From Carya illinoinensis (Eukaryota; Streptophyta; Magnoliopsida; Fagales; Juglandaceae): a stretch of DNA of 64,000 bases. Numbering within the stretch: the first letter of the stretch is position 1; each line of letters opens with the position of its first letter. Location: assembly GCF_018687715.1 (NCBI RefSeq), contig NC_056762.1, positions 41,275,520 to 41,339,519 of the forward strand, written 5' to 3'. Position numbers and translations under genes: made by a program. Below, one piece after another: positions 23,601-35,268 of the stretch. Below the pieces are notes generated by a model. It saw only the letters and a list, made by a program, of their open reading frames with translations, ran no database searches and was not told where the DNA came from.

Positions 23601-26600
23601 TGCTGGAAGTACACTGGGTGGTGTCTTCCTATCACTTCCATTTGGAGAAAGATCCTTTTGTGTTTGATGTGGTGTCTATGGCTTGAAAGGAATAGGAGAT
23701 GTTTTGAAGACAAAGAATGTTCAATGGAAGATATTAGGGATTTTTTTCTCAAAACACTTTTGTCTTTGGGCTAATGCTTTGTATTGAAAAGTGATGAAGT
23801 GTTGGAGTTTTTCCAGTTTTTTCTTTCTTCCTAGCCGTTGTATGTAGGTATTTCCTCTTGTATGCTTCCTGTGTATTTGGGCGATGCCTATTTATGGTAA
23901 TAAAACTCTTATTAACTATAAAAAAAAAAGTATCATCTTATCTCTTTTCCTAGATATGCTTTTTTTAAGGCCTGGTTTGGATAGCAAAATCTTCCGAACT
24001 CATCATATCTCATCACATTTCATTTCAATATCCAAATATCATAAACACAAATACTTTCTAATTTTAAATTTTTAACTTTTTCATATAATCATAAACTAAT
24101 CATTTCAATTTTCCCAAACTTCCAAACAAAATACAAAAAATAATTCAATTTTTTCAAATTTCAAAATAAAATCATAATCTGACAATATTTTAACTTCATA
24201 ATATTTTTATTCAATTTTTTCTTTCTCATTTTTCAAAATCCCATAAAACATATTAGTTCAAATCATTTCACTATTATTCACAGATCATCTCATCTCATCT
24301 TACCATCCAAATTGTCTTACTGGATTTTTCAAGTTGAACCTAAAGATAGAAAAAGGCATAACAAAAGAGTATTTACATAAATAAATATTACAGCCTAAAA
24401 GCTTAGACAAATTTTATATTCTCAGCACAAATATAAAGCGAAATAGCCATAGAAGAGGATTACATTTGCGATTATTTTTGTCTTTAAGCATCAATATCAG
24501 TGATATAAAACAAAGATACCATACCTGCTCTCGAAGTTTGTTTGCCCGTGAATAATCGCCCTTAACACATGCATCAACAGCCTGCAATACAACTGAAGCA
24601 GTTAATAGCAATCACGCTTGCCTAAACGGTGCTCAGAACGACCAGCATAACAGGGAATTTGCAAATCTACAGAAGTGCATATTCAACATAAGCATCAGCG
24701 GGAAGAAGTTGGGAGTCATGCTAAACAAAGCAGAAAACTGTGCGGAGAGCAACAGTGTGGTTGTCACATCTCCCTTCATTCTTAAAGCATCATGAAAAAG
24801 GGAAAAATCCCCCTTTCCATATCATGCCTATGAGTATTCTATACAACTTTTCTATCAAGCACAATTTCCAAGAGCAGCAGAAGAATTTAAATAAAAAAGA
24901 GGATCTTACAGCTTGGTAGTATTCTTTCGTTGTAGTCCAATATTCCTTCACAGCTTGACGTAGGACCTCATAGCTATCATCGCCTCCTTCTATTTGCATA
25001 GGAACAATTATTGATGAGAACATGGTACAGTTTATCCTCGAGCAATGCATTAAATGAGGACATGGTACAATAAATATTATTTTCTTCAATAACTAATAAC
25101 CTTCTGAAATGTCTGAATGGGACAGATTACACTGAATAATACCTAACAAACCTTTTTACATCAAAATTTTTTTGTTTCAATGCAGTCAAGAAATGAATAT
25201 ACATATTATCAGACATGATTCCAAATGACAAAATAGAGCTATTGGTAACATAAACATCATAGTTAACACTGAACTCAATATGTAAGGCTTCAAGATATAG
25301 AAAAGCAGAAGTGTTAGTATCAACTCAGAGCACTCCAACCTAGTTCATGTCTTAAGAAATAATCTTGCAGGTAAATTACACTCTCCTAGAGAAAACTAAA
25401 GATCAAACTCAATACCATCTTTTGTAACTTCTAGTGGTTTTGCAGTAACAATTGCATGCTCTATGGCAGGGTCTTTCAAACGTTCAACCACCACTTCACC
25501 AAATCCTCTAAATCTCCTCACTGGTTGCACTCTTTTGGGTGCTTCCTCCGATCTTTCAGGAACAGTGAACAATGCTTCTAAAATTTCTTTCTGAATAACA
25601 AATCTGTCTGTCTCTTTTTGGCGATTCTGTTAAACTTTTCTTCATAATTCTAGCTTCATCACTGCATGGGTGCAAATGTAAAAGTGACTGACTATAAGGT
25701 AACATTCCCAAATTGGATCCTTTCCCAAGCCATCGTATCTGGTACCCAGGACTGAACTAGTAAATAATTGAAATGGAAAGAACTCACCCGCAGGCAGAAC
25801 CTTGTTCTCGATGTTTCTCTGAAGACTGTTAAAAGAACTTGGATGAGAAGAGAGAACAAGAAAACTATGAATGGTTATTTGGCTTTTTTCCCCAGGTTTT
25901 AGTTAAGAAACAATCACAGACCTCTAAAATATCTTATGAGAGTAGAAAGAAGGTTAACCCTAAAATCTACACACACACACACACACACAAAACAGGTGGA
26001 ATCGCTTCACAAGGAGAAAAAGAAAAAAGCATGAACAAGGATGCAAATTAGTTGTAATATCAGTGAACTTCATTACAAGAAAATGGGAAGAACCATCACT
26101 GATTAATTACCACACTACTGAGCTTTACTTTTCAGTCGACCTGAGGGAGATCGTTGTCATGAACATCATATTCCACATAATAAGATCAGAATCTTATCAG
26201 ATTTCAATATAGCAAACCAGAGCTCAATTTTATAAATCCTATATTAACAAGGAATGGCATTCAGAAAGATTGATGGACTGTTCATTTAGCTACTAAACAA
26301 TATATTCAAAACACATTGCTATACCACACTGGTCATCTTTCTCACCCTTCTCCATTCAAGGACCATCACATCATATAAGGACTATCACAATGATGAATTT
26401 AAAGTTAAAAATATAGCTGCGACAAGAAAATATGCATAGACTAACTGATAGAGAACATACAGGTTGAAGCATTAGTAATCTAAGGATTCAAATTTCACAA
26501 TACGAAGTCTGCATGCAGTACAAATGCAAAAATGGACTAGCCACATAAGGAATGCAAGAAGGATCTTTATTGCGTACAAACAATTTATAGTTTGAACAAG

Positions 26601-27102
26601 AATTATAAGTTTTAGATTGCAACTGGGTAGAGGCACAAATCAAGACTAATGCTTACTTTTCTGTCGGCCAAGTCCACAACATCATCACGGTTCTCCAAAG
26701 TTGAAGCTGACAACTCAAGAAGTTTCTCCATGCTCTATGTGATCAACATAAGTCAATTCTTACTTGTCAAAAAAGAAGTTGTCAATCAAAATCACTGATG
26801 TAGATATGATATCAAACAAATATATACTAATATTAATAGTTCGCCACATGGAAAAAACTCAAAATGTTGATCTTTTAGTTATAAATGTATCTGCAATTCA
26901 TATGTTGAGCAGAAAAAGGTGAAAGATTGAACAGTATATTTTTTATTCTGTAAGCTAGGTATGGGGCGTATAGGTAGTAATATTATTCAGGAGATATGCC
27001 CATATACTGCCATCCCAACTAAGTTCTATCGCAAACAAATTTGGGGTGCCAGATGATAACGCATGCTAACTATGAGAAGTAAGAACTAATTGGTTTGTAA
27101 AC

Positions 27103-27142
<40 letters not shown>

Positions 27143-28303
27143 ACAAAAAAAAAAAAACCAAAAAAGAAAAGAAAAGACAATATTATATATTAGCAAGCAT
27201 ACATCAAGAATCAATTTGAATCCAAAGATTATTGATACTTAAATATGCGACTGTGACTACCCTTCTTTATTATACTTTTATAAAGCATACTCTGGATGTT
27301 TCAGTTAATTATTTCCAACCGATCTTAATTTTAACAGTTGCACAATCATATATATATTATATCTATTCGGGGGAAAAACATCTGTCTCTTCATAACCTCT
27401 CTCTTACGAAATGCAAGAGAGTGTATACTCTTTGTAGTGAAAATAAACCATAAAGAACACAAAACCAATTTAACCTTAATGTGAATGTGCACTATACCTT
27501 TTGTACATCATAACCACAACAGCCTGCAAATTCAACAAAATGCCTGATTAAGTACCTAATTAAACTCAACAAGTGAAATTATAAAATAAAAATATTTTTT
27601 ACCAAAAATGAAAAATGGTAATATTTAAGGTCAGGACATATGGTAAAAGAATTGTTAATGGCTGAAGGGAAAAGGAAAATTTACCAAGAACTTCTTGGAT
27701 AACACTCATATCTAGTTGGAAGCCATCACCAAGCATTTTAAACATGAACTCTTCAACATAACCATGTATGGTGCCCTTTCCTGCTGTCATGTTTGGTGGA
27801 ACTTCTTCCCTCCATATCTCAGAGATAGGCAATTCTTTTGAATCTAATCCTGGGGGTTTTTTCGATCCCGGATATTCATTAGTTACAGGCCTGGGCTTAG
27901 CATAATCTTTTGCAATGATACCTGAAACAGTACCCATTGACACAGGACGAACTTTTGACTTCAATAATCTGGTATGTCTTCCTCCATGATGAGAGTTCTG
28001 AAGAATGCTGTCAGATGACATTTCTGAAGGCATTGCACTTGCACCATCTAATTCAGATGAAAGCTCTGAAGTTGTTGATCTTGCACACTTTAATTTATCT
28101 TTAGATGTGCAAGTAGCATCATGAGAGGTACTTCCAAGTGATGCACAAAGTATTTGACCAGCCGTATCTACATTGTTCCTAGCCTTGCAATAAGCAGAGG
28201 CTATGTCTTCAAGAGAAAATGCAGAGCCAAAAGCTTCAAGCAGCTCCTCTAAGTCTTTTTTTTCAGCATCACAATGTGAAGAGGATGAACTACCTGCCTG
28301 CAT
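20083..28303 (-). CDS. SDE5: SDE5-like DUF1771/Smr-domain protein (small-RNA silencing factor family)
   Basis: Ten coding exons in transcription order: 28303-27685, 27523-27498, 26734-26657, 25626-25416, 24989-24910, 24581-24525, 21833-21766, 21678-21581, 21466-21399, 20199-20083; 1422 nt, 473 aa, all junctions in phase. I take the ATG at 28303 (MQAGSSSS), just after a splice acceptor. Residues 17-55 form a UBA/CUE-like helical region (LEELLEAFGSAFSLEDIASA); a second one lies at about 187-222 (MLGDGFQLDMSVIQEVLG). DUF1771 spans about 320-378, and an Smr-like domain with the LDLH motif (387-390) spans 382-473. Arabidopsis SDE5 acts with RDR6/SGS3 in trans-acting siRNA production. The neighbourhood (CHER1 on one side, ATA20 on the other) supports SDE5; the paralogous SMR protein At5g58720 is the alternative. 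Intron 6 is expanded by a LINE, a TRIM and a MITE. Confidence 0.85.
22413..22745 (-). mobile_element. Complete TRIM retrotransposon (terminal-repeat retrotransposon in miniature)
   Basis: Read on the minus strand: a 120-bp LTR (22745-22626) begins TGTTGAGG and ends CTTCA/TTTCA-type CA, followed by TGGTATCAGAGCC (22625-22613), a primer-binding site complementary to initiator tRNA-Met; then about 80 bp of internal DNA, the polypurine stretch GTGAGGGAGGG (about 22543-22533) and the second 120-bp LTR (22532-22413). ATCAT at 22408-22412 and at 22746-22750 is the 5-bp target duplication. The element codes for nothing and would need another element's enzymes. Confidence 0.92.
22550..23109. repeat. 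280-bp tandem duplication spanning TRIM interior, one LTR and LINE sequence
   Basis: Unit 1 is 22550-22829, unit 2 is 22830-23109. Each starts GTCAGTATTTTTTCTGG, runs through the primer-binding site and a 120-bp LTR (22626-22745; 22906-23025), then about 84 bp of LINE ending CAACAGTGGCAG. The second primer-binding site has one change (GATGCCA). The result is an array with three LTRs. Confidence 0.92.
23967..24320. mobile_element. MITE in SDE5 intron 6
   Basis: Left end TAAGGCCTGGTTTGGATAG; right end, on the other strand, TAAGACAATTTGGATGG followed by TAAGATGAGATGAGATG. It has an AT-rich body with no open frame, and a TAA/TTA-type target. It sits just downstream of the LINE poly(A). Confidence 0.7.
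27105..27140. repeat. 36-bp homopolymer C run in SDE5 intron 2
   Basis: An uninterrupted run of 36 C followed by AAAC and an A run. In the SDE5 transcript (minus strand) this would be 36 consecutive G. Such length is prone to assembly and polymerase error, so the exact count is unreliable. Confidence 0.9.
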
Positions 28304-29318
28304 TTCTATAATCTTCACAATGTAAGAGGAGAAAATGACAGCAACAAATTAGTAATATTTCTATAAAGGGAAAAAGTCTTACAATGGCAAAAGGAACTGT
28401 GACTTTGAAACATTCAGAAGGCAAAGGTGAGCATATAATTTTGGTGCCATGGAAGTTTAGGGTAAAAAAGTGATAAATGCACACCGTTCAGGAGAATTTT
28501 CAACCATTACTCATTCCCCTCAGTTTTTTAAAGTCCAGAAAGATAGTTGTCTAGAACTAACAGGGTTTCACCTTTGAGATGCAATAAAATCAAACAACCT
28601 ATACAAAGTTTATTTAATTCTCTTTCTCCATTTGCTCATCTGTTGTTAAAACTTACATGGAGATTTCATAAGTTTTCAAAAGAAAAGAAAAAAAAAAGAC
28701 AAATCAGAACTCCAAGGTTTTCCATTTTTTTTTTTAAATTCCTCCACTTCCCTGGAAACAAAACACATTGCTAAAAACACTTACAAGAAAAGGGTGAGCA
28801 GAAAAGAAGACAGACCAGAGTTGGAATAAGTTCCAGAAAGTGAACAAAAAAATGCTCTAGAATGGAAACCAATGGACTCAAAAATCCCTTTCATTTCTTT
28901 CATGTTGTACTCCTTTCCTCCCAATTTTTACTTCCAAACAGAGTGGTGGATACAACAAAATAAAAATGTCTTAACAAAAGTTCGAATATAGCATTGCAGA
29001 CACATAGATTGAGAGAAATTTTTTCCATAGGTAAGATATGGATGTTGTTAATGATTAAAAGGGGTGATACATCAGTATGCAGGACATATACATAGAATCT
29101 GTTTAAGTATGAAAAGAAAGTGGGGCTAAGAAATCCTGAAAGCTAGAACTAGAGATGGTAACATAGTTAAGAACGAAAAACTTGAGAGCCAAACAAAGAG
29201 ATTTTCTGCATTGTTTGCTGTAACCATTATTTCAACCCATTTCAAGCTCATACCATTAGATATGCAACTAAAGATGATTGAAAAGCAATGACAAGGAAGA
29301 GAATCATGGATTGCTTAC

Positions 29319-29400
29319 TTGAAGATTTGGTAGTGAAAGAGCAATGTAAGAGAGAGCTCCTCTCTCTCAAAAGACTATGCTTCTCTAGGAGGAAAAGTTA
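29319..29400 (-). promoter_or_regulatory. Candidate proximal non-coding first exon of SDE5
   Basis: On the minus strand the sequence GCTCTTTCACTACCAAATC leads to CTTCAA|GTAAGC, a good splice donor at 29318. It could splice to the acceptor just upstream of the start codon. The first-exon start is not defined. See the similar structure at 31422. Confidence 0.45.
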
Positions 29401-29552
29401 GGGCTGGTCAGGCCTATTTGAAGAGCCGTTAGGTGAACTCATGGGAGAAATGCCTCAAACAAATAAGTGGAGAATTTATTAAAATAAATATATAACAATC
29501 AAATGTGATGCATGAGTGAGAGTGTCACTTCTGGCACAGCTCAGTTCTCGGG

Positions 29553-29602
29553 AACGATAAATGTAAATCTTTTTTTGATAAGTAACGATAAATGTAAATC
29601 TT
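29553..29602. mobile_element. Vestigial LINE-tail insertion (about 12 bp) with 19-bp target duplication
   Basis: AACGATAAATGTAAATCTT occurs at 29553-29571 and again at 29584-29602. Between them lies TTTTTGATAAGT, on the other strand ACTTATCAAAAA, the LINE 3' end plus a few A. Confidence 0.85.
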
Positions 29603-31421
29603 CTCATGAGATGCTAATAAAGGTGGCACATACAGTATAGTATATTGTTTTTCTTTTCCTTTATTGTATTGTTGGTAATAAAGAGACTGCCAAAAGGGAA
29701 AACAAGTAGGAAAAAAAAATATGAAAGGAAAGTGGAAGTGGAAGTATATACACGATTAGAAGGTGGAAATTGTAACTGAAGTACGTAAGATGACTCAACC
29801 TAAACTTGCATTAATATGAACTCATCAAAAGAAGTTGGGAGTGCCTCCTGCACATTATTCCTTATTCATTTTCTTCAATAAAGTAGCTATTACTTACAAA
29901 ATAAAATCAATAACAAGACTTACTATTTGAATCTTATAGACATATTAAGAATTGGTTTGAACCTTACAAAACATGAAAAGAAAAAGAGAGAGATGCTAAA
30001 TGATGGATGCATATAGTAGAGAAAATTTTCAACAGTTTACTTTGTTTCTAGCACTAAAAAACTCATTTTATGCTCATCAGATTCAGTCAAGAATAATGTT
30101 CAAAATTTTTCCTTATCTTTGTATCTACATGTGTTGAAAGCCAAGCATATGGTTAATATAACTAATAAATGCTAGAAACACACATATTTAGTTGTTGAAT
30201 TTAACATTCAGAAGAGTTTTATCCGACAATGTAGTCCAGAAATACACAACAACAGAAAACAGTGAGTTTGGAACTTTCTTTCGATGCATATTCTTTAGCA
30301 CCAGTTTCTTCCCTTCATTCTGTTCTGTCCACAACAAGCAAAGCCTTCAAGAATTACAAAAATAAAATGAATAGAAATTTAGAAATATGACAACTGCGGT
30401 TAGCATAGAACAAATTCCAATATTAAAACAGTTGTTACTACTAATCAAGCCAATTTGATGTTCAGAGGATTAACTTAACATTTATGATGATAAAACAATC
30501 TTGATGGACTGATTGAGAGAATGTTTCTAATCTTGACCTACATTTTTATTGATAGCAAGCTATAAAAGCAATCACTGCACGGTTACTGCTTTGAAAATCA
30601 GAAGAGTACTTTCTCGTCATTTCATCCAGAAATCTTACGTTAGATAATAAAGAACACTTGTATTCGATATGAGATCTGTAAAGAGGAAAAATAGTAACAA
30701 GCGAAAGGGACGCGTATGAGACTTCGGCATACGGTTATTTCCCTTTTTTCACAAGACAAAAACGTACGTAACAGGAGCAGAAAATGGACTGATGATTATA
30801 TTCCATTGCTTTCAGTTGCTATTCTTTCCAATCAAGCGTCGTGACAGAGACTTAAAAATAAAATGCTATGAATTTTTCCAACAATCGGCATTGCTTTGAG
30901 CAGTAATTGAAGTCATTATAAGCACGTGGGAGCAGAATAAGCAACCAATGACTATGCAAAAGGCAATGTAGTTGAGTAGAGTACACAAGAGTGCTAAACC
31001 TAATACTCAACAATAAAAAAAGGTGGCGATGAATACAGAATCGAGCTGCCAGCAGAAAGAAAAGGCTATGGACGTACAGATTTTATAAGTCATTTCTATG
31101 ATTAACTTATCTTTTTTTACGACAGTGAGTTTACTCTACTTCGTTTTTATACACATTAACACGAACAAAAAAACACAATGGTTTGAGAATATTCTAACAG
31201 GTTTCTTCTTTCCATTTCTTTGCCTTTCCTCCGTTTTCTCACCAACCAAACACGCCAGCAAAAACATACTTATATCAAAATGTGAATAAAAGCAAACTCA
31301 ATCAATCCTCTCCATGGAGTTTTTTCCAGTGATCAAAGTGATTTCAACCTCATTTGATCAGATCAAGCAACCGAAGATGTTGAAAGCGGAATGCAGAGGA
31401 AATGAACAAGAGATCACTTAC

Positions 31422-31553
31422 TTTGAGAGTGAACCTTGAAAGAGCAGTGTGTGCACAAACACACACAGGTTTCTTTCTCTCTAAGCCAAAGCTTGTTGAG
31501 AAATAAAGGGCCGTACCCGAACGGGTGACGGACAGAAACAGAGGTGTATTTAT
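31422..31553 (-). promoter_or_regulatory. Candidate distal promoter and first exon of SDE5
   Basis: On the minus strand a TATAAATA box (31553-31546) is followed by about 120 bp ending CTCTCAAA|GTAAGT, a strong donor (31421). It fits a 5' UTR exon joined to the coding exon 3.1 kb downstream. The segment before the donor shares GCTCTTTCA with the candidate exon at 29319. Confidence 0.55.
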
Positions 31554-31689
31554 AACGTTTGCTTGGAGCCATAATGAGAAGTGCCCAAAGTCGTCGAGAA
31601 GTATTATAAATATATATATATATATATATATACAGACACACTAGTGGAGGCCAAACGTACAAACTTAGTTGTGTTTTTTAATTGTCTTA

Positions 31690-33840
31690 TAAAAAAATTT
31701 ATTTAGAGTAAATTTGAACAATAAAATAGAAATACAAATAAAATTTTATTTTTTATTTTTTTTGTTCATGATCATTGTAATTCTCTACTATATTGCACAG
31801 GGCCAATAGAGAGAATATTAAAACTTTTGTGTTGTTGTTGATTAAATATTTTTGAATCTGCAGCAAGTTGAATTATCCACTATTTTTCTGAAACTTGTAC
31901 TGCAATAGTCTCTATATGCTTGCTCCTATATGTTAAATATTTAATAGAATTAAAGAATGAATAAATTTGTAAATAATTAATTTACAAAAAAATAAAAATA
32001 AAAAAATAATTAGTATGCTCCTATATGATATATATTTAATGAGATTAGAGAATGAATAAATGTGTAAATAATTAATTTATAAAAAAATTAAAATAAAAAA
32101 TAATTAGTATTTTATTATAATTTAAAGTTGAAATGTTTCATGTATACTATAGAAACTGTAGGAATGAAAAAATTTATTTTATGAATTTTAAGTTGTGAAA
32201 TTTATTTTGATGTGTTTTATTGATATTAATTATTGTTTTACATTTAAATTGATCTTTATTTTAAATTAGTTTAATGTGGGAATTTAATTATTTTATTTTA
32301 TTAACATTGAGTCATAGTATTTTTATTTGGCTCTTATTTATTTTTTTTATTGTGCATTTTTCTTTTGTTGAACTCTTCTATTTTCGGACTGGGCCTGGAG
32401 AGTGTATTTTATTTTTCTTTTGGGCCCAGCCCAACCCATGAGCCTTCAACCCAGCCCACTAAATTCCTCCCAAATGGAGTCGTTTGATCCAGCCATTAGG
32501 GCTTCTTCTTTTCTTCTCATTCTTTCTCCTGTGCGCCGTTGTTCTTCTCCACCTCATTTCCGTTAAAATAATTTTAATGTGTTTTTCATTATATTATTTT
32601 ATAATTTATAAGTTATAAATTTTATTTTAATATTCTTTCTTGATATTAATTATTATTTTGTATTTAAATTACTCTTTACTTTAAATTATTTTATTATTGG
32701 GTTTAATTATTTTATTTTATTAATATTGAGCTTTAGTGTTTTTATTTAATTTTTATTTATTATTTTGTATTTAAATTACTTTTTACTTTAAATTACTTTA
32801 TTATTGGGTTTAATTATTTTATTTTATTAATATTAAGTTGTAGTGTTTTATTTAATTTTTATTATACTTTTTTACCTTATTAGACTTATATTTTCGGATG
32901 GGCTCTGTTTTAGTGGATCTTTCCTTTATTTTTGGGTCAAGCCCTTTCAGTTTTCGGGCCCAACTCGTGTACCTTAAGTCCAGGCCCCTTATTCCCTTAA
33001 ACGGCACCGTTTTGGTCCATGCCCCTTAGGGTTTCATTCTTTTTTCTTTCTCCTGCTGGTGCCGACTGCTTCTCCTCCATTTTTATTTTTTCTTCCTTTG
33101 TTTTCTATGTGTTGCTGCTGCTACTTCTCTCCAGTTCTTCTTCCTCTCATTTTCGAGCAATCAGTCGTGCGCGTCCAGCTACCCAACCTCCATCGAAAGC
33201 CACAGCAGCCCAGCAACGCCGCACAACTCTCCACACGGCAACAAACATGCTTGTTGCAAGCTGCTCCATTCTTCTTCTTCGTCTGGTATGGTTTTTTTCT
33301 CTCTCTGTCTTTGATTTTCTTCTTCTTCTAATACGAAACCTTGCCTTCTCTTCTTTCCTATTGTTTTACTTTTCATTTATTTTTTCTCCATTTGCTGGTC
33401 TGATGTGAGCCTCCATGCCTGCCTCGTTTTGTCTTCGTCGTTCCCTTAGCATTTCTGAATGCAAGCTTGTGAAACTCCCTTTGTATTTCCACTTTTTCTT
33501 CCCCAAATCCGACTGCCTTGAGTTCGGTTTTGCTCTATTTTTCAGCCCCTAAACCTTGAGCTTCATTTGATTTGCTTGGTTCTGGGCTGTGATTTTGAGC
33601 AACCATTTGTTTTGATTTTGAGCAACCAAACAAAGGCTTTGAGGAGGTGAGGCTGCGACGGTGAAAATGGGTCTAGGTGGAGGTGAAGCTTGGCTTCGGT
33701 TTAGGTTGAGCTTGGTGGCAGCAACTCTCGGTTTGCCTTTTGGTTTGAGTAGGCCATAAGCGTGAAGCTCTACAACCGAGCAATTATCAAGCGTATGATC
33801 TTGCACGGACAGCTTGCACAAAAAAAAAAAAATAATAAAG
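31690..33840. repeat. Tandemly structured, probably LTR-retrotransposon-derived DNA
   Basis: 31921-32110 holds two copies of a roughly 95-bp AT-rich unit beginning TGCTCCTATATG. Around 32220-32345, 32640-32760 and 32760-32870 three related copies carry GGGTTTAATTATTTTATTTT. Two larger related segments end with TTTCTCCTG..GCCG..GTTCTTCTCC-type text near 32525 and 33050, each preceded by GGGCCCA-rich stretches. This layout resembles repeated LTR or leader fragments. The open frames at 33019-33408 are low-complexity Ser/Phe-rich shadows, not genes. Confidence 0.5.
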
Positions 33841-34811
33841 ACAAAAACGGAAATGAGAAAGTACTGTTCATTACTGTACCTGTGTTATAGTCACTTATTA
33901 TTATAGATAAATATTCTGACTACAAATAATGTCGCCTATTAAATATTAATATTGTTTTATTTATATTTAAAATTTAAATAAATAATATTTTAAATAAAAT
34001 TTATTTTTTAATCAATTATATTAAATTAATACACATATTAATATATAATTATATTTTAACTAATTTTTTTTTATAAATTTGGATATCCATTCCTAAAGTG
34101 CCCTTGTTTTTATTTCTAAATATTTAAAAAAGTTATTATTAATGAATTTATGTGTTTTTTAATATTAAAATATATATATATATTAAGAATATTTTGGAGC
34201 ATATTTAGAGCGCATCCTAAGGACCTAATCACACTTATAAATAACAGTAAAAAAAGAATTTTAAAAAAAGAAAAAGCTATTTTACCGCCCAGGTGGTACC
34301 GTTCAAGTGTACCGCTTGGAAAAAAAATAATTTTTATTTTTATTTTTATTTAATAATTAAGAAAATAATTTTAAATGTATTGATGTGTTTTTTTATTTAA
34401 TAATTAAGAAAATGATTAAAAAATTGTAAAAAAAAACTAAAAAATAAAAGATTTTGCACTAGGCGGTAAAAGCGCAGCGGTTAAAATGAGGTGGCAGAAT
34501 AGCCCCACTCTTTAAAAAAATGTGGAGAATGCCAAAAGTTTTGAGGAGGAGGACGGGGAGAAGTAAACGGTCGCAGAGTGGCGGTGTCAATTTTGTGCTG
34601 CGCAGTGCGCAACGCCAGAGAAGGTGGTGGGTACGTTCTGCTTTTTTTATTTTTTATTTTTTATTTTATTTTTTGTGGGTACGTTCTGCTTGCAATACCT
34701 GTTTCTTTCTTTCTTATTTTTGTAACAAATAATATTAAATTAATAATGGTAAAAGTGCGGGCGAGACATTGGGCAATAATCCATTAAAATAAAACAATTG
34801 CACAAATAGAA

Positions 34812-34853
<42 letters not shown>

Positions 34854-34929
34854 GATCGAAAGTATTGCGATGATCCGAAAGATTTGATGGTTGATTAGGC
34901 GCATAGAAAAAGTGATCGCAAGGGTTAAT
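33841..34929. other. Intergenic, AT-rich with small repeats
   Basis: Contains two GTGGGTACGTTCTGCTT copies near 34627 and 34675 (separated by a T-rich stretch), a long (AAT)n run at about 34817-34851 and no believable gene. Confidence 0.5.
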
Positions 34930-35218
34930 TTAGGGGCTGTTTAGATGACAAGATGGTCTAATATCATCTCAATATCTTAATATTATAAATATAATTTTTT
35001 AAAATTTTTAAATAAAATATAAATAATAAGTCAATTTTTTAAAATTAAAAAAAATATATATTATAATAATATTTTAACTTTATAATATTTTTGTTCAATT
35101 TTTTCTCTCTATTTTTTCAAAATTTTATAAAATATTTTAACTCAAACCATTTTATTATTATTTACATATTTTTTATCTCATTTTATCTTATTTTAACATC
35201 CAAACCTACAAATTGATA
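34930..35218. mobile_element. MITE
   Basis: Left terminus TTAGGGGCTGTTTAGATG; right terminus on the opposite strand GTAGGTTTGGATGTTAAAAT. The body (TTTTAACTTTATAATATTTT, CAATTTTTTCTCTC) matches the same family as 23967-24320. Confidence 0.6.
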
Positions 35219-35268
35219 CAAAAGCTTTGGTTTGTCAGACATAGTAAACGTCATAACATAAGGATAAG

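Larger units (their letters stand above)
22360..23929 (+). mobile_element. 5'-truncated LINE in SDE5 intron 6, interrupted by a TRIM
   Basis: The open frame to TAA at 23772-23774 encodes the zinc-binding end of a LINE reverse transcriptase (zf-RVT): WIPERNFRFSVRSYYNALIS, WKVKVPNKVTFFCWL, CIVDWCFMCKK, ESVNHLFLHCEVA. A 3' UTR and poly(A) end at 23929. The LINE frame reads LIRFWHD at 22391-22411 and resumes as HWCGKLTLKNEFPFLFQIAR after 23026, so the TRIM split it in the middle of a codon-level continuous region. Its 5' limit is uncertain (about 22330-22380). It is in antisense orientation to SDE5. Confidence 0.9.

Noticed and set aside
26745..26790. TTACTTGTCAAAAAA in SDE5 intron 2 as another LINE-tail insertion
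   Set aside because: The flanking AAGTCAAT and GTTGTCAAT do not make a convincing target duplication.
33019..33408. 129-codon frame rich in Ser/Phe/Leu
   Set aside because: CT/TTC-rich repeat DNA; no start context, domain or exon signals.
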